Assembly (NCBI GenBank): GCA_963576735.1 | Contig: OY755190.1 | Location: 6,131,695 to 6,195,694, forward strand | DNA: 64,000 bases | Reading direction: 5' to 3' | Source: Bedellia somnulentella | Taxonomy: Eukaryota > Arthropoda > Insecta > Lepidoptera > Bedelliidae | Shown here: positions 51,645-61,329 of the stretch, in pieces | How the letters are laid out: the number at the start of each line of letters is the position of its first letter | Numbering within the stretch: position 1 is the first letter of the stretch | Notes under the pieces: model-generated | Seen by the model: the letters and a program-made list of their open reading frames with translations, nothing else | The model's database searches: none | What the model was told of the DNA's origin: nothing | Translations under genes and position numbers: made by a program

Positions 51645-51667
51645 CTGCAAATAAAGACATTTATTTA

Positions 51668-51860
51668 TTACTAGCTGAACTGGCGAACGTTGGTTTGCCA
51701 TATAAATTATTTCTAGGGATTTTCTAGTCGATAAAATTAAAATAAAACATTAGGGGTTTACAACCCTTATCACTTTGGAGTATAAATTGTTATAAACCTA
51801 TTCTCAGACCTAGCGAATGTGTATGCAAACTTTCATTTAAATTGATTCGTTGACACTCAT
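51668..51860 (+). repeat. Degenerate interspersed repeat
   Basis: tactagctgaactggcgaac, gttggtttgccatataaatt; related to 21825..21965. Confidence 0.5.
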
Positions 51861-52204
51861 GACACTACAACACTATGACACATGAATTTTATATATAAGA
51901 CTCAGGGCAAAATGTAGAGATTGTACAATTAAAATAATAACATTAAAACAAATAAATGTATTATAATAATATGTATTATATTTATTACAATTATTGTTAC
52001 TTCCTCCGTTCTTCAAACGGTTAGGCTCATGATGTCTTGGGTTCGATAAAAGCATAAATATTTTTGTAAGTTAGCAACCTTTTAGTTGCCGATTTTTTTC
52101 TTTTATATTTTGTGTTTTTGTTGCTCTAGCTCTACGGAATTATTCCTCAGGTATGGAAGACGAGAGGGAAAATACGGGAAAATCTTAGAAAATTTTGATT
52201 ATAA

Positions 52205-52206
<2 letters not shown>

Positions 52207-52253
<47 letters not shown>

Positions 52254-52261
52254 TAGATATA
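52207..52261. repeat. (AT)n microsatellite
   Basis: About 22 AT units, then agatagatatatctctctct. Confidence 0.95.
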
Positions 52262-52527
52262 TCTCTCTCTGTACGAACTATATGGAGAGATAATACATAC
52301 TCCTCCATCAGCGCAACTTTCGTAAAAAGTATGTATGTGTTTTGAGCAATATGTTGCCACCAATTTAATTTATTTATATCCTTTTTGCAATATGTTAGCC
52401 TTAGTATTTTTTATTAAATCAGCTATATCTTGACATTAGTGGCAGCTAATGTCCTGTCAAAATTTGTCTAGCCGTTTCAGAGATTAGCCAAAACAAACAG
52501 AATGATATTCGTATGTATACTATGTAT

Positions 52528-52895
52528 AACATAAACATAACATAAACGTTCACGCCGAATATCCCCGAAGGGGTTGGCAGAGGTACTAATACTTCTGAAC
52601 ATCACGTGACTTTGTCACCTGGTGTTCAGAGTACCCACGTTTTGCATGGACAGTGTACTCACGTGATAGGGGGCAGGCCTATCGCCGTTTTGTACGAATA
52701 CACTGTCACATGACTAAGTAAAACTCAGCCATGTGGGTTTCCTCACGATGTTTTCCCTCACCGTTAACAACCATGATAAATTAACCACACATATGTCTTT
52801 AGAAAAGACAAATTGGTGTAGGCCCGACCCAGGATTTGAACACTAGTCGTTTGCACGATAACCGAGTGTTCTACCCACTGGGCTATCACGGTAGC
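52528..52895 (-). mobile_element. Family B SINE, complete, variant tRNA head
   Basis: From aacataaacataacataaac to ctgggctatcacgg. Its anticodon-arm segment (cactagtcgtttgcacgata) differs from the copy at 536 but matches 38160..38545, defining a second subfamily. Confidence 0.84.
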
Positions 52896-53071
52896 TACTA
52901 CTACTACTATCTATCTTATATTAATATGCATTTGAATAGGAAAAGCGTTTATTTATTCTTTGAAACCATTTCAATTATTTCTATTAATCAATACCAGAAT
53001 CAAAATAGTTATCGAAATTTAGATAATCATCTCCCTGTGAAAGAAAATAGGTTGCCTTTGCGTGAATTTGT

Positions 53072-53336
53072 TAGAGCTAGCGCGCACTGGTGACTTTTGT
53101 CTGCGTGACAATAAAGTTTTTGTCACGTTACAATTTTGTCACAAGTGCGCGCACCGCTATGAAAACCTAACGACTCGGTGACAGTTTCGTCACGGGCTTG
53201 TTCGCTGGTCGGCGTTCAGAACTGTCACCCAGTTGTCACGTCGTAACATGCGCGCATCTCCATACACATCCATGGACTTGATAAGAGTGACAAAACAGTC
53301 ACGGTGACTAAAGTCACCAGTGCGCGCTAGCTCTAA
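53072..53336. mobile_element. 265-bp MITE rich in GTGAC/GTCAC
   Basis: Ends ttagagctagcgcgcactgg and ccagtgcgcgctagctctaa are inverted copies, extending through tgactttag (about 28 bp). GTGAC or GTCAC occurs more than ten times inside. No ORF; target duplication not clear. Confidence 0.75.
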
Positions 53337-53639
53337 GAGACGAACAACATATCAAATGCAACAATAACGTAATACTTTTCTTCAGTTTTAAGGCAAGTAA
53401 ACTTTCGAACACATATACAAATTGTGTGTAAATGTAATAAACAACTAAGATAGGGTTATCGAAGTGGCTTCGTGGAAAGCGAGGCAAAACGTGATGAGCA
53501 AAAACAGAGCGGTCGGAAACCGCCGAGCCGCCACCCCGTGTCAACACAAAGAGCTGTAAAATCAGTGCAATTTGTACCCTCTCCTCTTAACGTGTACCTA
53601 TATACTTATTGATTTATCGCGACCAAAAACTTGGATAAG

Positions 53640-54680
53640 TATTAGAGTTATATTGGGGCTTGAGGCGACGGGTCAGGGTTGATTTTTGTTTGCGCTTCGG
53701 GTGCGAGGTGTGTAAAAATGCCGTCTTGTCGCGGGCACGCCGCCCCCGGCGGAGGGGCGGGGGGCGGCCCACCCGCGCGTCCATCCCGTCATCCGGAGCT
53801 CCTTTTTTCGCGATCCTCCGCGTCGACAATGCTGTTCACTATTTTTATTCTTTACCAGAAGGGAATACGAAAAAAGAACGCGGAGAAAATCACAATGCCG
53901 CCCTTCGGCTTGGTGCCGCCATCAGAAAATGAATGCTTTGTCTGTCTGTATAGGACCGTCTGTCCGTGGAAATGTTTTCAGCCGCTGCTTACATTAGCGT
54001 CTTGGCATTAAGAGATGAGCTTACGCAGAAATTAAAAACATTGAGTTCAACGGCAACAAAATTGACAATGGGCGCGACTCCCGTACAATATTAAAATTTC
54101 GCTACAGCTTTTGAACAACAGACATTTATATTAGAAGATTGTGTTTCTGTTATTCCAAAATTAATATTCTTACTTTTGAATATAATAAAAACAGTGGCAC
54201 GAATGCCATAATTTCTTTTATTTACACTCCTTGCTTAGCAATTGCCTATTTATATATTCTACTATGTTTTTGCAGTTCCCTTTATATCGTAAGGTATATT
54301 TGATAGATATATAGACTCTAGAACTTCGACCGATCTAGATTTATAAACAACAAAATTCTTTTGCAAGAAGACATAAACTACTCCTTTACATTTTCTATAA
54401 GCCTGCAGGATTTTTCTGTTTAAAAATACCACCCTTGTGAATTCTTGTTTTAATCGAGCTTTAATCGTTTGCTTTTTTCCGTCTTCCGTCGTTTCCGAAA
54501 AATACATCAGACGCACCGAACCAAATAGGGCCGATAAAAAGAGCGGCTTAGATGAACGGTCGGCATTTCACAGTACTGGAGGCGAGCGCGGTGTAATGTG
54601 ATGCCCTTACAATGCGGTGGCCGACAAACCTTTCAAAGCTTTGTTTTAGCGCCCCGCTCGCTGCCGCCAATCAACAGCTC
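53640..54680. other. GC-rich segments, no gene recognised
   Basis: 53680..53830 is strongly CpG-rich (gccgtcttgtcgcgggcacg, ggaggggcggggggcggccc) and open on both strands for 70-110 codons, but codons read as low-complexity R/P/G. 54580..54670 is another CpG-rich spot. They may be promoter-like; the missing FANCJ 5' exons were looked for here and not found. Confidence 0.3.
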
Positions 54681-55139
54681 ACAAAAGTGGATAATACCAT
54701 GATAATACTGGTTTTATTATTAGTTCATGTGTGATTCGATGTTGAATTGATGATTTAGTAAAATTATGGTCGTTAGTTGCCGAAAGTTTAATAAATATGA
54801 TTGCAAACAGACTTCACAGTATCTAGTTTAAGACTAGTCTTGTTTAGGTGTGTGAGACGAAGAAAAACAAAGTCATAAGAATATTTTCGTGTTCTTAAGG
54901 CTGCCTGGCCATCCTAACTGATAAAATATTATGTGACCTAAGAAAGTTATAGGGCCAAGATATTAAAAATCTAACTTGATAATTCGGCGATGTCGCTGGA
55001 AACCACTCAACTTCCAAAAGTAGCTGAGAAGTAGTTATGTTTACGAAAGATGGCAATGATTATGGTTAAGCAAAAGATTATAAGTTCACTTATAATAATA
55101 TACATTATGTATAACTTACTTTATACTAATTATTTAAGT

Positions 55140-55255
55140 CCTTTTAATTTCCATTGGGATAGGCTATACTATTTATCGCAACTTCGTATGATATTGAAAA
55201 TACTTTTTAACTCCCTTCACGTTTATAAACCCCCTTAAACATGCTCTTATTATTT
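55140..55255 (-). repeat. RTE LINE 3' fragment, degenerate
   Basis: tttccattgggataggctat actatttatcgcaacttcgt, same order as the RTE end. Confidence 0.55.
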
Positions 55256-55454
55256 CCCTTTGTAGTGTGAAATGTGATGATTCCCAATTATATCAAGAAT
55301 TTTGTGTTTTGTAATATTATATCACAAGTTGAAGTTGCTTTTTTACTCTTTAGCGTACATAACGTTGTTGTGTTTAAAGCAGTTTATTAAAAGTGATAGC
55401 TGATTTGGTTGGATTTGATTGTGGGTGATGGGTATCCAAACACATTGCTCAGAA

Positions 55455-55735
55455 ACTACTTGAATTACTAATAAATAAATAATAAATAAAGGTAAGAAAA
55501 AATTCGACACAGGCGGGATTCGAACCCGCGACCTCATTGACACGAACATTGACACGGTAGCTCAATTGGCAAGAGCGACGGGGGCGTATACCCGAGGTCG
55601 CGGGTTCGAATCCCGCCTGTGTCGAAATTTTTCTTTCCTTAATTTATTGTTTATTTATTAGTAATAATCCCCACATGAGGTTTTCATGAACAAAAAGATT
55701 TAAACTACTTGAATAAGTATGTAATGTTAATCTGT
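55455..55735. mobile_element. Family C foldback, one complete tRNA-like arm
   Basis: Left arm reduced to about 50 bp (ttcgacacaggcgggattcg aacccgcgacctc), then a right arm with a full tRNA-like sequence: A box TAGCTCAATTGGC, B box GGTTCGAATCC, end ctgtgtcgaaatttttcttt, and the outer flank taataatccccacatgaggt to gaacaaaaagatttaaac. The anticodon arm is longer than in a normal tRNA. Confidence 0.78.
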
Positions 55736-55739
55736 TTTT

Positions 55740-56740
55740 TTGTGACAAATGATGTCATATAACTATTCTACGCTCACAATTTCCCACCAATTCCAAAGCC
55801 TAATAACCACCCTTTCAACATTAAACACTCCTTGAAACTAATCTCTCTGAGTATAGCATTGCACATGTCGAAACAAACGCCTAACATACATCAGTCACAA
55901 ACACAAAACGAAAGATGGCAGCGATAAAAACACCCTAAGCTTTTCAATCTTGAATAATAACACAACTCACTCGACCATTCATATGTTAATGAGTAAAGAG
56001 TTCTATATGTTGGATTACCGGCTATTTACCCGTTCGAGCCCGAGGGTGTAATATTTTTCACCCTCGCTCTCGGAAAATAAACAAATGAAGGATATGTTGC
56101 GCTGTACGCTTCAGGCGGGAGTATCACCGGGGTTTTTGTACGGATAAAAAATGGACGTAGTTTTAGAGGTCCCTTGTTGATTTACGAAACTATCACGAAA
56201 ATCTATTGCCACATTACAAAAAAGAAATTAATAGCGAAAGTAAAGACCCTACATCTTCTTGCGTAACAACCAAACTCCCAAATAATATGGTATATAAAAT
56301 AGCCGCTCTTTTGTCGTTAAAGTCATCTGTTTCAGCAAATTAATATTTTTTTCGTTAAAACATAATAGCATAAAGTATTGAAATAAAACAAAACTTCCAA
56401 ACCTATGACTAAGATTCACTATTATTTACTTAATATCCATGATTATGTACCTATTACCTTAAACTCTTGTACGGTACATACGGGAAGAAATGTTATAGTG
56501 TTATTTTAAGCCGACATCCCAAGACATTTACTTAGATAATTAGTTCCTATTGGGGTAGGGATAGGGCAGGGGTGGAAAAATAGTACGATACTGGGACACC
56601 ACGCTTCGTTTGTATCATTATTAAACAGTTAATTTTTAAATCATTTGAAATTTTAATCAGCCAGGTAATTTCATAATCGAGTTACACTTTCTATCTTTTT
56701 TAAATATCGTTTTTCACACCCAACTTTCACGAATAACAAT
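55740..56740. other. Unassigned AT-rich sequence
   Basis: No gene recognised. A short hairpin cgagggtgtaatatttttca ccctcg lies at 56041. A weak RTE-like word (ttagttcctattggggtagg) is at 56530. Confidence 0.4.
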
Positions 56741-56750
56741 CATTCGATAC

Positions 56751-57100
56751 CATAAACTCGAATTTTAATTTTTTTAATACACGTTTATTCTCAACATTTT
56801 GTATGCCTAGCTTGAGCACATCCACCATTATATGGTAATTTATATATATAATAATGCTAGTTTAATCAATTGATACCTGTTAATGGTACATGTTGAATAT
56901 CTCAATATAATTATTCAATTCATAATCATCAACATAAACTCGAATTTCAATTTTTTTATACACGTTTATTCTCAACATTTGGTATGCCTAGCTTGAGCAC
57001 ATCCACCATTATATGGTAATTTATATATATAATTATGCTACCTGTTAATGGTACATGTTGAATATCTCAATGTTTATAATTATTCAATTCATACTTTACA
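56751..57100 (+). repeat. 182-bp tandem duplication
   Basis: Units start cataaactcgaatttt at 56751 and cataaactcgaatttc at 56933; about 90 percent alike by eye, with small deletions in the second. Confidence 0.85.
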
Positions 57101-57769
57101 TGATTTAATTACGGAACCAATACACGGAAGAGCCACCATGATCTTTCCGAGCCCATAGAAATCGCCGGCCGTCAGCTCAGACCCAAATCACCCAGTTAAT
57201 TATTGACACATCCGTTTTTTACCGAGTATTGCTCGAGCTTTGTGGTGGAATCATTTCCATTCACAAATGTATGGGCTGTTTCCTTTACTTTGTTTGGGGG
57301 ATGTTATGCTTTGTTGGGCGCTTTTGTATGACTGTTATTATGTGAGTGATTGCTACTTATCGATTTACTCGGCATTCGAAGCGTTTTCGTTTTTGTACGT
57401 TCTGCGTTCCTTTTGTTCTGGGCTAATAATTATGGATCAATAGAAGATTTAGCATTAGTCGATTTTGGTGTACGAGAAGTTAAATTAAATCACTAAATAG
57501 TCTTAAGAAGCCGGTATGTATATTTATTAAGTTTTGGTATAGTTGTTTTGTAGTAATCTCAGGAAGATAACCCCATTAAGAGGAATAGTTCTTTTTGGCT
57601 CAACTGCCAAAGAGGCACATACTGAGGCCGCTTCTATTTATTGAATCTATATTTGATTAGTTTTTTCTTAAAATTACACAAACGTTTCCCTTTCACTTTG
57701 GTTTTATACTTCAATTACGTTTAAAGATTTGAAACAAATTTCGAAGTAACTTAAGAATTGTTTGTATAT

Positions 57770-58000
57770 GCTGGTAGGCAATCCAGCAAAATGGATGAAA
57801 GTTAATGGGTGAAAGAGATATATAGAGGCAATGATAGTTATGTCAAAATAGGACGACCACGGAGGATACATTTGTTTTTTTTTCAATAAGACATGGGTGA
57901 TAATTGTATCTAATAAAATAGCATATTTGATGTAAGGCATGAATGTAAATTAAGTTTGAGAGATCTGCCTACCCTATAGGAACTAAAAGCCGAAGGCCAT
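57770..58000 (+). repeat. RTE LINE 3' fragments
   Basis: aaaatggatgaaagttaatg, aggacgaccacggaggatac and atctgcctaccctataggaa: diverged end of the RTE ORF. Confidence 0.6.
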
Positions 58001-58276
58001 ACATGTTAGCAACCTGCAATTATATGACAGTTTAATATCCTAGAGCTGAATAATAATTCAGCTTTCTATCGCTTTAACAATTTTCATCATCGATCGGTTC
58101 AGTAAATCCAGAGACATTACTAACATAAGTTTCGACTAATTCAGAGGTTCAGTGGTAAGGAGATTTGCTTTTGAATCTGGGTGTCAGGTCAGATTATCAC
58201 TAAGGGCATTAATTTGTAGGATAATTAAACATTTTCGTTTTCTAGGCTTTTGGGTCTCATTTATTACTGTAGTCTA

Positions 58277-58521
58277 CTGCCGTGTAGTCCCCGCTTAGAA
58301 TGTCGCTACCCCTTTCTACCCGCGGGTGTCGTAAGGGCGAGTAAGGCTATTGGGGCTTTTTATTGGATTTTTGGGCGATGCGGTTGGAGACCCATCACCA
58401 AAAACCTTTATTCTTACCATCTTTTCCCCACTCAACTTCCAAAAGTGGCTGAGGAATTTATACTTCCTTAGCTCTGGTTAACCCTTCTAGGGAAATATAG
58501 CCGTGAGTATATGTATGTATG
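58277..58521 (+). mobile_element. Family A retroposon, complete, with 16-bp target duplication (reference copy)
   Basis: Head gccgtgtagtccccgcttag, body gggcgatgcggttggagacc and ctcaacttccaaaagtggct, tail gccgtgagtatatgtatgta. Flanked by ttattactgtagt[c/g]ta at 58261..58276 and 58522..58537 (15 of 16 match). GGTTGGAGACC resembles a Pol III B box (one key base differs); no convincing A box. No terminal inverted repeats. The tail CGTGAGTAT + ATGT repeats parallels CGTGAGTAT + AAGT repeats of the RTE LINE at 4658, so RTE-driven mobilisation is inferred. Confidence 0.85.
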
Positions 58522-58850
58522 TTATTACTGTAGTGTATTTTATATTACTAGAGGTAGGTACCGTTTTGGGAAATCAACCATAAATTTCAGTAAACTTCCA
58601 TGCTGTCGACATTCAATACGTTTGTATTGAATGCGAACAAAACCAATATATTCTTGATTCGACCACAGGCTAACAATAAAAAAAAAGTGTGGTAGGTGCT
58701 TAATGTTTGTTTTATTGATCAAATTCTTTCTGGGCATAATAAAAAACATCATATTCTCCTTGTCTGTATAAATTTTATTTTTTGCGAAATTTCCGCCTGC
58801 GCATTTTTTATAAATATTGTTACTAAGTTTTTGCTTCATGTATATTGATC

Positions 58851-59261
58851 CACTGACCTCCATTATACTATATAAGTACGCTGGACTAATTATAGGCCGG
58901 GTGACAGTGAGGCGATTTGATTTTCGCCATTTTGGCGCTTACGGCAGCAGTGAAGGAACAAGGAACTAATAAAAGAGATGGGACAGGAAGATAAAATATA
59001 TCGATAAAATGTTTCTGCTTAAAGGAAAGGCTAAGTTTTATCGAAACGAAACTTTACAGCACTATTGATTTATAATTGTTTCTAAAAACCATAGATATAT
59101 TATGCTTTATGGTAAAAAAAACACTGGCCATTTTGCAGTTTACGTCATATTTAGTTCCTCGTTCCTTCATTGGGGGCGCTTCAAATTGGCACAGTAAATA
59201 GCTGTCATTTTGATACGTATCATTAGTCCAGCGTACTTATATAGTATAATGGAGGTCAGTG
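58851..59261. mobile_element. 411-bp MITE, 40-bp perfect TIRs, 9-bp target duplication
   Basis: TIRs 58851..58890 and 59222..59261 are exact inverted copies starting cactgacctccattatacta. ATATTGATC is duplicated at 58842..58850 and 59262..59270. No ORF. The 9-bp duplication points to a Mutator-like (MULE) origin. Confidence 0.9.
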
Positions 59262-59270
59262 ATATTGATC

Positions 59271-61020
59271 AGTTACATCGCCGACTTAGTATGCCATACG
59301 TGCTATTTCGATAGGTGTAGGTTTTTTTTAAATGCACCATGTTTGTTATCAAGTATGCAAGAAAACAAATATTGTTCTTTAAAAAAAATTAAACTCTTTA
59401 GTTTAAAGTTAGTCAGTCAGTTACTAAAGTGACAGTTTCGATAAACTAGCAACACAACAAACAATTTTCGTGCCTTAAAAAAACTCTAATGTCGCTCTTA
59501 CTACACGAGAAACCTTACAAGTCATAACATATTCAATTCACCACCCCAACTCACCGATATAATAAAGAGAAACTATTCTATTACCCCTGGCGTATCACTA
59601 ACAGATTTCCGTTGAATAATGTATGAACGATTTGGTCTCCCTATGTACCCTTACATAGCTATCATTTGCGGACTTCTCTGGTACGTAATTAATCGCAGGG
59701 GTCGCCCTAAACCCTGCAAGGGCTTGCTTTATTAAATTTTAGCGCTTACGAGCCGCCCGTCGCCACCCCGACTTCTAACCCCCTGTGGGATAAACAGGGC
59801 TATCACTTTTACTATTCAGAGGCTGTGGATTAGGGAGATGAGTTTCCTGAGCCTTCCCAAACAGTCCCTATTGATGTGGGTTACCCGCTGTCAGATGACG
59901 TCCTTTTGATCTCGTTTGGACTGATTGTGTGATGTAGTCATTTTGCGTAATCGTAATAGATGACCGGGTTCTCGTTTATGTCACAAGTGGGTACTGTGAC
60001 TATTTTGAGAGAGGTTTGATTGAAATTTACAAAAATGAAATGAATAAATCATGTATCTTAACTTAAGCTACTTTTGTACAGTGAAACAGTTTTTTTTTAT
60101 CAACATAGTCTGATTAACACAAACATGCTTGCATGTGTGACTCCTTAGAATATCAAAAATATTTGTTTACTTAATAAAGTAAATATTTGTTGAAGAAATC
60201 ATAATGAAGCAAGCAACAAGAAGGTATTTGTGTTAAATGTTGGTTCCAATATTTACTCGTAAATGTGATGTGAGATAGTAACACAAGTGTTATAGTAACA
60301 TACATTTAGACTAGTGAATTCTCATAACAGAATGTTATGAAAATTGATGCAAAATATTGTAATTGGCAATAAAGAAATATAATTTCTGGGTATAATATTT
60401 GATTCGAAGATGCAATGAGGACCCCATATGCTAAATCTTTCTAAGCTTAGCGCCCCATGTCGTGCCTAAGATTAAAGGAATATCAAATAGAGCTAAATTC
60501 CAAATGTTTATTTCAGCTATGCATAGTATCATGTCGTAACAGAATTTTAATATAGGACAAAGCAACTGTTGTCCATAAAGTATTTGTCTTACAAAACTTA
60601 CAAAAGCCATCTGATTTATTTTCATTTTGCAGTAGAGGTATTCGTTGCGCGAAAAATATACAAATAAGTTGGCATTTTAACTGTTGCTTGCATTTGAGAA
60701 TTTGATGTATGACAAAAAATATATAATTCAATTTATTAATAGGCAAACTGTTAATACCAGATTAGGGATAAACTTCATGTACCGGAATTCAGTCTCAATA
60801 AGATGAACAAACTTGCCTGTAATATCTTGGAATTACCCGTGTAAAAGACAATCAAAGCAATGCTTTAAAAAATAACCTACTACAGTGTTCAAGATTTTTT
60901 AAACGACAAAGACCCAACTGCCCTTTTATGTAAAGCTGTAAGTCTTTGCTCGTTGTTCTTTGGAATAATTATCTGGTGAGGAGTTACATAAAAGGGTTGG
61001 CTATTTGTGATTGTCTCAAA
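59271..61020. other. No gene recognised
   Basis: AT-rich; 59690..59900 is less AT-rich (gagccgcccgtcgccacccc) but no exon with splice sites and conserved motif was found. Confidence 0.4.
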
Positions 61021-61130
61021 CTCAAACGTTCACGCCGTATATCTATGAAGGGGTTGGCAGAGGTACTACTTCTTCTGATACTAATCGTCTGCACGATAAG
61101 CGGTGTTCTACTTAGCACGGTTGGTATAGC
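61021..61130 (-). repeat. Family B SINE with internal deletion
   Basis: Tail end (caaacgttcacgccgtatat, ggggttggcagaggtactac) joined directly to the tRNA-head region (actaatcgtctgcacgataa, gcggtgttctacttag). The middle 250 bp are missing. Confidence 0.65.
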
Positions 61131-61147
61131 TTAAACTTTGAAATTCA

Positions 61148-61318
61148 TTTTTGGAGGAGTTTGAATTTAAGAGTTGGTAAGAGGTGATGAGTCTCCAGCC
61201 TCATCGTCCAAATGCACAATGCCCAAAAGTCACTTAAAGCCTTATTACCCTCATCGCCTCATACTAAGCCTACAGGAAGAAATAGGTTATCACTATTCTT
61301 TGCCACCACTACACATCA
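61148..61318 (-). repeat. Family A retroposon, old copy
   Basis: ggtgatgagtctccagcctc, agcctacaggaagaaatagg, ccaccactacacatcaat. Confidence 0.6.
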
Positions 61319-61329
61319 ATAAACCAAAA

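Noticed and set aside
53660..54011. CpG-rich 90-110 codon ORFs on both strands
   Set aside because: Low-complexity R/P/G on both strands with no splice support; described as GC-rich segment only.
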